NCBI RefSeq assembly: GCF_028476545.1
Contig: NW_026731925.1
Location: 351,001-415,000 of the forward strand
DNA: 64,000 nt
DNA from: Physella acuta
Taxonomy: Eukaryota; Mollusca; Gastropoda; Physidae
Direction: 5' to 3'
Shown here: one piece after another, positions 1 through 15,101 of the stretch
Layout: each line of letters starts with the position of its first letter
How positions within the stretch are numbered: the stretch's first letter is position 1
Position numbers and translations under genes: made by a program
Notes under the pieces: generated by a model
Databases searched by the model: none
Told to the model about the DNA's origin: nothing
What the model saw: the letters and a program-made list of their open reading frames with translations, nothing else

Positions 1-405
1 TGCACTGTTTGAAATTATGTGAAATTAGACTCAAGTTTCTCCTATCTTTCTAGAGCATTTACAATCAGCTTTAATGTTTAATATAGTGTTAAAATAAATT
101 ATCTGTAACACATATAGCACACATTTATGTTAGGAGTCCAGGGGCTAGCTATACATAGTTATGCTACAATCAGTAACACCTTGTTGGGCATAGCACCTCA
201 CACATAAACACATCTTACGGCCAATGCACAGAATGGTCAATAATTGTGCGCATTGACCGACTTCGGGCTGTTGGAGTAACCTATTTATACAATTTTCAAA
301 TACTAAAATTAGAGAAATCTGTCGAACGCAAGATGTTGGAATTGCAGTTGAGTCAATATTAAATCTACAATTTTTATCCAAACCTTATATATATGCTAGT
401 AAACT
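1..405. other. AT-rich intergenic DNA, no gene seen
   Basis: I see no exon, splice pair with coding sense, or recognisable repeat here. The short minus-strand open frame at 145-381 has no visible domain and is most likely chance. Confidence 0.5.
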
Positions 406-597
<192 letters not shown>

Positions 598-639
598 CCA
601 AATATATTTAGTCTTTTAAAAACAAACATAAAAACAATC

Positions 640-1192
640 ATAATGCTCTCAAATCTAAGTGCATAAAGTAAATGTGTTTATGTCAGCACTGGTCAAAGCG
701 TAAAACAAGTTAGCTTTGGATGTAAATCTTCGTGACACATTGCGTGTATTGTATAATATGCAAATATTTAGATTCCGTATACATAGGTTAAGAAGTCCGG
801 AGAAAGCAACTCTATTATTCACATTTACCGATGTTGGTATTCAGGAAGACACCTAAATCTGGATTTTTAGAAATAAATTGTCTTAGACGACATAGTTATT
901 GGGCTTGTAATGACGGTGGGGGAATGTGGGCTGTACATACTAGCGTATTAATCGCGGTTAACCTACGCATAATCCCCTTCCTACTAGCTTGCTTTGTAAA
1001 GCAGTAAACAATAAATGCTCCACGAATCTGCAAGTAATAAAATATGCTTAGTGCGCGGCTGATAATTAACATGTATACGTATGTAAATGTTATCCCGCTA
1101 TTTCCTTTATAAGGTCCACGATTGTTCCGTAGAACCAACAGTAACATTTGGTCGTTTTATTTCCTTACCGAAAAACTCAAGAAACTCTTAAG
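640..1192 (+). promoter_or_regulatory. Promoter and non-coding first exon of MKLF gene, copy 1
   Basis: This flank is conserved at about 34100-34633 and 48170-48321, and in reverse at about 8030-7640. A TATA-like TTTATAAGG lies at 1107-1115 inside a well conserved stretch (TAATTAACATGTATACGTATG). A transcript starting about 30 bases downstream would have a short non-coding exon ending at the donor TTAAG/GTAGGT (1192/1193). The same donor is seen in copies 2 and 3. Promoter function is inferred from conservation and the TATA box. Confidence 0.6.
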
Positions 1193-1751
1193 GTAGGTCT
1201 TTTCTAGCTGTTGTTGACCGTGTATAACCAGTTCCTTTGTAACATGTGAAGGTTAATTAGCTCTTAGACACGACATAAAACTAGAAAAACAAAAATTAAA
1301 ATATTTGAAATACAATTACTGACATTTTTATATAATGTGTATAAGATACAAGAAGTTTTTATATAATTAATAAAAATTGCTGTTATTTTTTGTGATTATA
1401 GGGTTAAATATTTACTGATCTTTCTGCTTTTTTTTTATTGTTTTGTTTCTGTAAGAACAAAAAACGCGTATTATAGAACGATAAATACAAGTTAAAAAAA
1501 AAGTGAACAGTTAAGAACCGTTTAATTTATATTGGCACAATTACTTCAAACAAATGCCCTTTACTGGAAATAAAATATTACAATGCCAACGACAAAACTT
1601 AAATATCAAACGTGTACAAAATCGCTAATTAATGTTGATTATCTTTTCCATTTGTCAGAATGAATATTGAAATTATTGTGTATTTAAAAATGGCCAATAA
1701 AAATGAAAGTTATTGTCATTTAAAATGTGTCTTATATTTACAGTAGTCACC

Positions 1752-3129
<1,378 letters not shown>

Positions 3130-4104
3130 AGCTTACTGAGTTAAACGGCTGAATGACATAGTGCTGACAACACTTCATATATCACTAAAACAGAAGATCT
3201 AGAACCCCAAGAACCGTATGGTTCCAAAGTGTATTTCGCTTTTTAATTAACTTAAATTATTGAGCCACTATTTTATAATGGTCACAATTATTAAATCTTC
3301 TTTTGGCCTGTTTACTTTCATGACCCAAGCTCTGTTGAAATGATTCAACTTTTTTAATTTAAAAAAAATCATTATAAGAGTTTAAAGTGCGTCCAAGTTT
3401 TCTAGGGCTAAGCACTAAATCGCTTTTAACATTTCGCCCAAAAATTTCAATGAATTATTATTTTTTAAAAATGTCCACGCCCTTCATAGAAATGAAGCTG
3501 AAGTTTCAACAAACGTAACTCAATTATTTTTTTGGAATCTGCATCGATAAAAAGCAACAAAGACTTCCTAAACTAATCTATTAGGTCAATGAGTCATCTG
3601 ATATTTAATAATTCACTTTTAGAAACAAGTGTGTTCGATTATCGCAATATATTATAAATACATTCTTATTCGTTCGCGAAATTGATCAAGTTAAACCGTA
3701 AACATGTACAGGGGGTGGAAGCAGACGTTGTAACTGAAATAGCAATATAAACAGAAAGTGATATTTCAACGCCAAGGATAGACAAAGGTACAGAATATAG
3801 TCCAAGTAAAATCAGAACAGTCAGAACCCAACGGGATCCGAATCTACCATTCCACACGGCACCAAATCGCCTCGCCTTCCATGCACATCAGACGTGTAAC
3901 CACTTCTGCCAATCAGAACAGTGTAAAGAGCATACACTTATGAGAGTTAGGTGCACATCAGAGCTGAGTGAACGTTTTTATTTGAACATTGATTCAAACT
4001 CGAAACATTCGAATTAGCACTTGAACTCTCTACCGCTAGGTCAAGTCCATCCAGAATAAGAAACGATCACAAAAAATTCTCAGTGTGACGCGGTGTTAGT
4101 TATC

Positions 4105-4215
4105 AGACCGGATTTCAGTCAGTAAGGTTCCTGAGTTCGCACGGTTCTAATGGGTACCTGTTACGGGTCAGTTGAGGTCAGATTAGAATAGGTTAGAATA
4201 GTCTCGAACTTACGG
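4105..4215 (+). repeat. SINE fragment (SINE-B body)
   Basis: Contains TTCTAATGGGTACCTG, matching the body of the copy at 26941-27195 (TTCTGATGGGTATTTG). No A box or intact tRNA-like head is seen, so this is a decayed fragment. Confidence 0.45.
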
Positions 4216-4335
4216 GGAGTGCGTGTGTGAGTGGAGTTCATGTAGATGTGGTTAAAAAAAAACGGCTATGTCTAGCGTTCTTAGAAAAAGGTGTCACTAA
4301 GGTTAATGGGTTATCCATTTATTACATCCACACGG

Positions 4336-5520
4336 GGGGGAGGGGGGGAGTCCGAAAAAAATCGACTTTTGTGGACGCATATGGACTGTTGTGGAGGGGG
4401 GGCTCGGGTCCTTGTTGACGTCTACAGGTTGAATTTAACATCGACTTGCTAACGATTTAAAACAAACAAAACAAACACAAAATTTCTATCTTGCATGTAA
4501 AACGTGAAATTGAAACAACACTATCGCAGCGTGTAAATATAGCTCTGAAATTACACTTACACCGGGGTCATCTATACAATAAGTAACGTCAAGATATTTG
4601 ACGATTTTTACCTCACCTAACAGCCGAATTTCACTAATCCACTAAAAACCAGGACCCAACACCTAAAATGACGTCACACCTCAGCCAACCATAACTCTCA
4701 CAACTGTAATTTAAAAAAAAAAAGCTATGTTGTTTCTAAAATATTTACTGAGCATGGGCCTCGATTGGTTTTCATTTGAAGTTTTTCAGAAAAATAACTA
4801 CGTGAAGGAACGGCTTTATTTTGGTTTCTAACATTATTGCAAAGGGTGTCCCCCTCCAGCCCCTTCATAGTGTGACGTCATTTTTGGTCGAACCCAAAAA
4901 AAAATCACTTCTTTGGAAAGCGAGCGATTAAGTAAACAAAATAGAAGCCATGAACCCGAGGTGGACTTGCTACTTATTGATGTTATAATCGTTAATATTA
5001 ATTATTAAAATACATTCAATGAGTACAGAAAATAATACTGTGTATCACGTACAGAGAATTATACTATGTTAGCATCCACCCCCCCCATTCTCCCCCCCCC
5101 CCCCCTCCCCGCCCCCCTCCACAAAGGGTTGAATATTTTGCATGGGTTTTTGGGTCGATAATGGGGAAAATCCTTGAAATTATTTGGGGGGTCCGTTGAA
5201 AGTGGACGCGTATGAATGGTGTCGGGGGGGAGGGGGGGGGGGTTACAATCTGAAATTTTAGTGGACGTCATTAATGGATGACCCCTAACCGAAATAGAAC
5301 TATTGACTTTAGGATAAAAATTGTATTCTCCACTAAAACGGATGCTATCTTCTGCAGTGTTTCTTCCAGATATTTTTCTCCGGGGGGGGGGGGGCACTTG
5401 ATATTTTCGGGGGATAGGACTAAATTATCTGGTGGGGGGATGGGGGGGAGTATAAGATTTTAATACAAAATCCATTTGTTCGCAGTTGGAGGGGGGGGGG
5501 GGGGGTGGCAGATTTTTTTT
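4336..5520. repeat. Cluster of poly-G and poly-C runs
   Basis: G runs of 7-13 occur near 4336, 4395, 5226, 5383, 5437 and 5491, and C runs near 5080-5105. A motif GTGGACGC(A/G)TATG recurs at about 4372 and 5203 beside G runs, so this is probably two or more copies of one G-rich repeat. Confidence 0.6.
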
Positions 5521-6289
5521 GGGGGAAGCGAGTCAACTACAATCAGCCTAAATTCTTTTAACTTTTTTGCCGAAAGATATTTTTTTCACAGATAATTATT
5601 AAGAGATCAGTTGTCCTTAGATGATGTGTCTTGTCACCCGAGGTACATTTACAATCTACTTCGACAGCCCTATCTATTTGTTAGGTCTGTTTAGCAATTG
5701 GAACTATACTTATTTTATTAAATCAAAGACTCAATTTGATATTAACTAAGACATTTAAGGGAATATGCGCAAGAAAAAAGTCACCAAAATTTTTATTTCT
5801 GGTCATAATGAGTAGCTTTGCTTTTTGGATTCCGTGTCAATTTATTAATTCAAACAGTAAGAATTTAAATAGGAAAACATAAAAAATTACATTTTTATAA
5901 TAGTACACTTTCGCTACATCATATTGCATTAGGCATCATAGAAAGCTGTATTTCTTCGTTATTAGTTAATTGTTATTTCCGTCAAATCTGAAACAGCCAA
6001 AACTTTCAACTGGCTTACAATTCACAAATGAAAAGTTCGAGGGGGGGGGGGGTGCAAATCGAAAATTTGCTTCCAAGGGGGCGCCAAATTGAAAGTATGT
6101 CCCCGGGCGCCGGGAAGGGTCGCTACGCCTCTGTTGTGTCTCGAGAGAATTTAATGGCTTTCATAAAAAAAAGGTTAACGGTTAAAAAATATCGTTTTTT
6201 TCAAAACTTTTGCCTACTAAGTACAGTTTGATATAGTCAACAATTATTGTTGCCCATCTTGTCTTTAGAGTATACCCTTCTTTTAAAAC

Positions 6290-6944
6290 GAACGTAGGCG
6301 CCATAGTGCTCTCAGGCAGTCCAGGGCGCTTCGGGTCACACAATAGCCAGGGCGCCAGCGGCTGCGCGTATTGAAGTTTTACTCGCTATGAAGGACTCCT
6401 GATTAATGGATACCAAGTGCTAAAATAGCAGCTCTGGAAATTGGGCGCTGAACCGTTTAGTCACAAAAATCGAACACTCTCTGAGGCTCCCATAATATTT
6501 TTTCCCCAGAAACTTTCTCGAGAGTATTCTCATCAATTACCGAGAGTATTCTCATCAATTACCCAAAGTTTCATAGCAGTCGGATGAAAGGTGTCGAACT
6601 GCATCCGACTTGTATATTTTAATAAACAGTATATAGAAAAAATCGCACCTTCCCGGGCTCCACGATCGCGAAAATAAAAAAAAGATTTTTTGGCAGAAAC
6701 CTCACCTGAAGTGTTCTAATCAACTCCTCGTATCTTCATGGCAATCGGATGGACTGTATAAAACCGCAATCGACTTTTATTTTTATATACCGTATATAGA
6801 GGAGAATCGAATCCCGCCCTGCCGGGGCGCCACCCCTGCAAATTTGACCCCCCAGGTGTATTCTCGACAACTTCCCAAAGTTATAAGTTTTTTAAGGATT
6901 AAATGTGTAGTAATGCATAAGAGACAAACAGACACACACATATA
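6290..6944 (+). repeat. GC-rich interspersed repeat (family R1), 3' end at microsatellite
   Basis: Carries the family signature: GGCGCC blocks, repeated TTTCATGGCAATCGGATG-like segments, TATACCGTATATAGAG, and a distal TAATGCATAA(G/A) shortly before a dinucleotide tract. The same order occurs at 55261-56940, in part at 44240-44900, and in reverse at 61603-62500. I see no coding capacity. An 18-19 bp direct repeat (CGAGAGTATTCTCATCAATTA) occurs twice in a row near 6520-6560. Confidence 0.65.
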
Positions 6945-6949
6945 TTGCT

Positions 6950-6953
6950 TATA

Positions 6954-7042
<89 letters not shown>
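6950..7042. repeat. (TA)n followed by (GA)n microsatellite
   Basis: A short TA tract runs directly into a GA tract of about 60 bases with a few breaks. The sequence abuts the end of repeat R1. Confidence 0.95.
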
Positions 7043-7044
<2 letters not shown>

Positions 7045-7094
7045 ATGAGAGATATATAATTGATCGACTGCTCCTTGGACTTATTCACGTAAAA

Positions 7095-8035
7095 CTGCAA
7101 CATCGGTAAGTATATAAATATGCAGAGCACGCAGAACAGCTTATGTTAATGACAATTATTGTAATTTGATATTTTCATATAGGGCCTACATAGCGGCCTA
7201 ATGCTGAAAAATTGAAAAGATGGTCACCATTAAAGTTTGTTGTACAAAATAAAATTATTTTTAATCTTTAAAATATGTCGTTTGTAATAAGATATTTATT
7301 AATGAACTATTTATTTCCATTTAAGTATATTTGTTTATTGAATATGCCAACACAAATGAAATGATTACTAACAGTTAATATGAAAAATAAAACGTATACC
7401 TTTTATATGTTTCTTACTATGATTTTTTTTTTGCTGTGTAAACTGAATGAACAATAAATCCACGATCTGACTATTTAAACACGGTATAAATCCTTCAGTA
7501 AACTTCAGTGTTATAGATAAAAATTGATTTGTTTATATAAAATAATAAAATAGTTAAAGAAACGTATTTTGATAGTTCAGTTTTTAGTAAATGTGGTTGC
7601 ATTTTGTATCTATAAGGTAATGAAACTTTTAAGTACTCAGCAACAGCTGTAGGGAACATATCTATAGAATTTGAGTTTTTCTGTAGGAAAATAATAAAAG
7701 AAAACGTTGCTATTGATTGTGCAACAACACAATGGACCTTATAAAGAAAATAGCAAAAAAGCTGTTACATATGTATACATGTTAATTATTAGCCGCGAAC
7801 TAAGTATATTTTATTACTAATATATGCCAAAATCATGTTATTTTGCTTGATGAAACATGCTTGTACTAAATGATTATGTGTATTTTAACCATAATAATGA
7901 TTATGTGTATTTTAGGCAACTCCCTACACGTAAGCACCGCCAGCATTCTCCACCCACATACGTCCAATAACTCTGTCTTGGAAGTTAATTTATTTTAACT
8001 AATCCAGATTTAGGTATTTTCCAGCGTTAAGTCTG
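7095..8035 (-). pseudogene. Relic of a fourth MKLF peptide gene, reversed
   Basis: Read on the minus strand, 8035-7640 aligns with the flank of copies 1-3. It shows ACCTAAATCTGGATT, then TAATTAACATGTATACATATG, then TTTATAAGG at about 7746-7738, and an AAAAACTCAA leader. About 600 bases further on, where the signal exon should sit, 7144-7120 reads ATAAGCTGTTCTG, like the ATGAAGCTGTTCTG of the family but with no ATG and little after it. A microsatellite follows (6950-7042), as it does after the other signal exons. No second exon is seen. It lies downstream of the minus-strand PRVGIAR gene, just as copy 2 lies downstream of the plus-strand PRVGVAR gene, so both gene types were probably inverted together. 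Identification rests on flank similarity; the exon remnant itself is weak. Confidence 0.5.
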
Positions 8036-8760
8036 AATAATAGACGTGTTTCCTCTTGACGTATTAGCCATTCATCCGAAAAGAAAAATATTTGTTTAAC
8101 ATCAATGCACGCTGCGTGGTAACAAGATATACATTGTAAACAAGCCTTTTGTATGCTTTGACAAGTACAGACTATCAAACGTTCGCCTATATTCAATTAG
8201 ATCTAAGTAAGACGACATGTTTGTAGAAATTCATGTTTATATGTCAGCGTAGTTATAAAGATCGTGATTTACCTTAGTATCGATGCTGTTTTGAAACATT
8301 TACATTGTTATGAGAAAGTATGATATTTTAAATGTAGACATATTTTTAAGGGAATTATATTATTATAAAATATATTTACGTAACATATTTCCAGACTAAA
8401 CTTTTTCATTATTATAGACTTATTTCTATATTGCTATCTTTGACTATTGTTTGACAGGTAGGATTTCTATCAAGAGGCATAACATGCTAAACTGCTACAG
8501 CAAACTTTTGTGCTTCTACAATCTGACAAGAATTAAAAGTCACAAAAATGACGTATTGGAACTTTTATTACTTCCGATTTCAACATATTTTTAATATGTA
8601 TGGACATTTTCAGCTTTATCTTAAATACAACACCATAGATAAAACAAAGACTACAGTATCTGTTAAATAGATGACATTTTTTTCATTGAAGCTAAAACAA
8701 TACTCCAATCGCGCTTTTGAAGAAGTTCACACAGTTTTTTCTGGGCTATTTTCTAGCCTT

Positions 8761-11651
<2,891 letters not shown>

Positions 11652-11747
11652 CTGTTGAATAAAGTCATATTTTATATTGCAATTCTAAACAGCTTAGTCG
11701 AAAAAAAAATAATTGGTTAAATACACATGGTTAAAATCACTTTATCT

Positions 11748-11940
11748 GGTCGGCGTGGTCGAGTCAGTACAGCTCATGGTTGCTAAACCGAAAAGTCTCG
11801 AGTTCGAACCCTCGGGCAGATGAGGCTCGTTAGCTGGGGACAGCCACTCTTCTAGGAGAGACAACTCCAAAATTAAACAACTGCTGCCTTGTAGTTTGTT
11901 CTTGGTTGGACAAAGGCTATGGAAGCAAATCCAAATAAAA
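11748..11940 (+). mobile_element. tRNA-derived SINE (SINE-A), copy 1
   Basis: The head has pol III box A-like GGCGTGGTCGAGTCAGT and box B-like AGTTCGAACCCT (about 11800-11812). The body includes AGACAACTCC and TTGTTCTTGGTTGGACAAAG. It is nearly identical to 29898-30078, so it moved recently. The 3' end runs into the long inverted repeat at 11933. Confidence 0.75.
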
Positions 11941-12235
11941 TACTTAAAAAAAACTTTAAAAAAAAACACGTTTTTCTTGTGGACTAAAAAGTAGAAAATA
12001 ATTTTTTCTTTTGTGCTTCCTCGAGCTGTGCAGGTTCTTGTGATGACTGACAAAAAACGTGGGTACGTTCACCATCAAATTTCCCGACCTATCTGCCCGA
12101 CCCACGTTTTTTGTCAGTCATCACAAGAACCTGCACAGCTCGAGGAAGCACAAAAGAAAAAATTATTTTCTACTTTTTAGTCCACAAGAAAAACGTGTTT
12201 TTTTTTTTTAAAGTTTTTTTTAAGTATTTTATTTT
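11933..12235. repeat. Long near-perfect inverted repeat, arms about 130 bp, loop 37 bp
   Basis: The left arm (11933-12063) and right arm (12101-12235) are reverse complements over almost their full length, differing mainly in A/T run length. The loop is 12064-12100. A third, weaker direct copy of the right-arm outer part follows at about 12240-12310. An RNA across it would fold into a long hairpin. It directly follows the SINE-A copy, so it may be a SINE-linked inverted insertion. Confidence 0.85.
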
Positions 12236-12373
12236 CTCCTTTTTAGTCCGTTGCCACAAATGAAAAACGTGGTTTTTAAAAAAGTTTTTTATATAGTTTA
12301 TTTTCTACTTTATCTAATGACTTGATTAAGTATGACTTGACTAAGTGTTTATAAATACACGGACTAAAAATCT

Positions 12374-12444
12374 TGAGCGACCAGGATTCGAACCTGGGTT
12401 GTCGCGGCCACAACACGAAGTACTAACCACTATACGATCACGGC
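12374..12444 (-). pseudogene. tRNA-His(GTG)-like sequence, probably a pseudogene or SINE head
   Basis: The minus strand reads GCCGTGATCGTATAGTGGTT, then TAGTACTTCG, then an anticodon loop TTGTGGC with anticodon GTG, and a T arm CCAGGTTCGAATCCTGG. The anticodon stem (TCGTG/CGCGA) and T stem pair fully. The three outer acceptor-stem pairs do not form, so a functional tRNA is unlikely. The 5' two thirds match animal tRNA-His closely from memory. The downstream body suggests a SINE derived from tRNA-His. Confidence 0.6.
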
Positions 12445-12449
12445 CAGCG

Positions 12450-12821
12450 CGCTCACATCGATTGGGGCCGAAGTAACTGTGTCAATAGGCCTCCAGTCTT
12501 GTCGGTATCTTTAGAAATCATGTCCTCAATTTTATGGTCCTTGGGGCGTAATTAAATTAAGCTAATTACGGTCTCTAATTGCTAGTTTTTATGATTGCAT
12601 CTGAAATTGTTAGGCGAAAGTAGCATGCATGCCAAATTTCAGATCTTTAGAGCAATCAGAAGTGGGCTAATTTTCGATGTCAATTTTAACAACAAACAAA
12701 TCCACAAACACACAAACGCGAAGCTGAGTTAAGAAAAACGTGTTAAAAGAAAAGCAGGCTGAAATCGGAGTCAATGGCCTCAATGGCGCATAACCAGTTG
12801 ACACGTAACGCTTAATTGTGT
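12450..12821. repeat. Interspersed repeat body next to the tRNA-His-like sequence
   Basis: No coding sense is seen. It includes ATGCCAAATTTCAGATCTTT and ACAAACAAATCCACAAACAC, typical of repetitive invertebrate SINE tails. The last 100 bp (from AAAAGCAGGCTGAAATCGG) recur at 30079-30112 and 32234-32293, where a LINE splits them. Confidence 0.55.
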
Positions 12822-12955
12822 TGGAGGCGTGGTCGAGTCGGCAATAAGCTCATGGTTGATAAATTCGAACAAAGTCTCGAGTTCAAACCCACTGGCAGAT
12901 AAATCTCGATTCCCTTCAACACTAATAATTAAGAACGAAGAAGAAGAAGAACTTG
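12822..12955 (+). mobile_element. tRNA-derived SINE (SINE-A), copy 3, with LINE-like tail
   Basis: Starts TGGAGGCGTGGTCGAGTCGG, has AGTCTCGAGTTCAAACCC, and ends ATTAAGAACGAAGAAGAAGA. The tail matches the 3' end of the LINE at 30113-32233, so the SINE was probably mobilised by that LINE machinery. Confidence 0.7.
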
Positions 12956-14842
12956 ATCGTAGTGAAAATATCTGGCTTAAGAAAATGGTTTACAAATCAT
13001 TAATATACGATAGCCATTTTAGATTAACAAAGAAAATAGTAGTTACCAAAAACTGTTTCTCGACAATAACGGAAAGAAACAAATGAAAGAGCTAAGGGCA
13101 GTCAATCTCAGCTGTCCGATAATGTTCGATGCTAGAACTTATATAAGAAAATTGTACCCACGCACTCACATAATTGTATGTTGATATATTCACATATGGC
13201 GAAACGTAAGTATTTCCTCTCAAATATATCATGGCGTTAGCAATGGGGTGAAAAACTGCAAGCTGTTAAATAAGTCGATTCTTGCATTATATAAACAAAA
13301 ATTAGTATTCAGAATTATATAAAGGTAGATACAAATCAGAATATAAACATTGTGATGATTTGCTTATTGAACCAATCAACCGCTTACTTAAGCAGCCTAT
13401 AAAAGCATAAATGTAAAATTACATAACTGACAGGTTGATTTAAACCGTACATTGCGCTATGTGATATTTTATTAGGCTACTTTGTTTAGGTCAAATATAA
13501 ATACTAATTTTTATGACATAATTTCACACTGTCTAAGTGACCGTATGGAGTCGATTTTGTTTTGCACGTTCAATTTTTAAACTCACCTTAAACATGTAGT
13601 TCAACCATGAAGCTTATCGCATGTGTATTTCTACAACTTATTTTGCTAAAAAATCAAATTGAAATGTTAGAATTTCTTTGATAGTTTTAAGTTTGATAAC
13701 CAAAATACGTACATTTTATAATCGTTCTTGTTGCATCTATTTAATTCAGTAACTGCTTATTTATATTGTCTGTGTTTGTATCTGTAATACATTCACATCA
13801 AATTGTGATTTGTAATTATTAATGCAAATATTTATTAGCATTTTATAAAAGTGTTACCTGTACTACAGATTGATGTCAATAAAGCCATTTATTTTATTTA
13901 GTAAGGTGTATAAAATTAGTTGCATTTTAATGCGTACACGGTTTTATAGCAAACAAAGCAGCAGAAGTAAACAAATATTGAAATAACGATTCGTTGTTTA
14001 AATCCATTTTATGTTTATTATAACACTCAACAATACAATTGACAAAAGCTGATGAACCTATACTTATTTATAATTCATAAATCTACACATCGCTTCTTAT
14101 TCAAATAAATTAAAGCTTTTGAGATGCGTAATGTTTTCCAAATAACACAAGCATTATATATACATTAAGATTAGTATGCAGATCAAATATACAAATCGAA
14201 ATTCTGCCTTACATTGGTAAACGTAGATATGTTTCTTGATGGAATAAAAAGCTATAGATAGGCAAGAAAAAATTGTTTAAGTATTGTGTATAGTAGATAT
14301 GCATGGTCACGGTTGATTAAACAGCGTCTGGCATTTTCTTTTTAGATTGCGCAAATTTGTCTTGATGCCGAAATCAATAATGTAAAATTGTTTTCTTTTA
14401 TGTTAGCTCGGGCCAACGTCCTTTCGGGCAAAACGCCTTCGGGCATTTGTCGTAAACCCACGATGCTATATGTATACTGATTTTATTGATCCTTCCATAT
14501 TTTAGCATAATATTTTCCCTCTAGTGGTAAAACTAAGATATATTTGACAGTTTAATATTTGCAGACGATCGACATAAACTAGCTTAGCAAACAACATCAT
14601 ATTTTCATACAAGAATTAATTAGCATAGAAAACGCGAATGCGTGGGTAAATTTTCCCTTTATAAGATCTTACTTTAGCAATGTCCGACAGCTAAGTCAGC
14701 TCTTGGCTCTTCCAGTATCTCTGCTGCTTATTATCGAGAAAATATATTTTGGTAAGACTCAGGGAATTAATAAAGTTAAAACGTTCTAGTAATATACACA
14801 ATTTGTATTGTAATCTATGTAAAATATGATTCCATTTGACAG
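12956..14842. other. Upstream region of the PRVGVAR gene, mostly unassigned
   Basis: No exon is identified besides the candidate promoter at 13372-13405. A short GC-rich stretch at 14405-14460 repeats CTTTCGGGC/CTTCGGGC and resembles minisatellite debris. A non-coding first exon must lie somewhere here if the acceptor at 14841-14842 is used. I could not place its donor. Confidence 0.4.
13372..13405 (+). promoter_or_regulatory. Candidate CCAAT and TATA promoter of the PRVGVAR gene
   Basis: CCAAT at about 13372 and TATAAAAG at 13398-13405 lie 1.45 kb upstream of the signal-peptide ATG. It is the best TATA box in the interval. The assignment is positional and needs transcript ends. Confidence 0.4.
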
Positions 14843-14850
14843 TAGCTGAA

Positions 14851-14899
14851 ATGGGACTATTCAAGACATTTGCATTTCTTCTCATTGTAGTTGCTTCAT
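14851..14899 (+). CDS. Signal-peptide exon of the PRVGVAR gene
   Basis: A 49-nt coding part with ATG, one Lys, and a hydrophobic run, ending phase 1. Length from ATG to donor equals that of all three plus-strand MKLF signal exons, and the spacing from acceptor to ATG is similar (8 nt). Confidence 0.85.
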
Positions 14900-15013
14900 G
14901 TGAGTTTTACTAAAGCAAAATTCTAACAAGTAATACTACAGTCTAGTGTAATTTAATGTTTGAAATTGGATTTTTTTTAATTTATAAATTTAGAATATAT
15001 AAATAACATTTTC

Positions 15014-15101
<88 letters not shown>

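Larger units (their letters stand above)
3130..6289. other. Intergenic DNA with repeat debris and homopolymer runs
   Basis: No gene is supported. Open frames here (3666-3857 minus, 4227-4418 plus, 5059-5397 minus) show no domain, and the last is inflated by C/G homopolymers. The stretch holds a SINE fragment and a set of poly-G/poly-C runs, listed separately. Confidence 0.5.

Noticed and set aside
6844-7059. EREREREK-rich open frame
   Set aside because: Translation of a (GA)n microsatellite and repeat R1.
12374-12444. Functional tRNA-His gene
   Set aside because: Outer acceptor stem does not pair.
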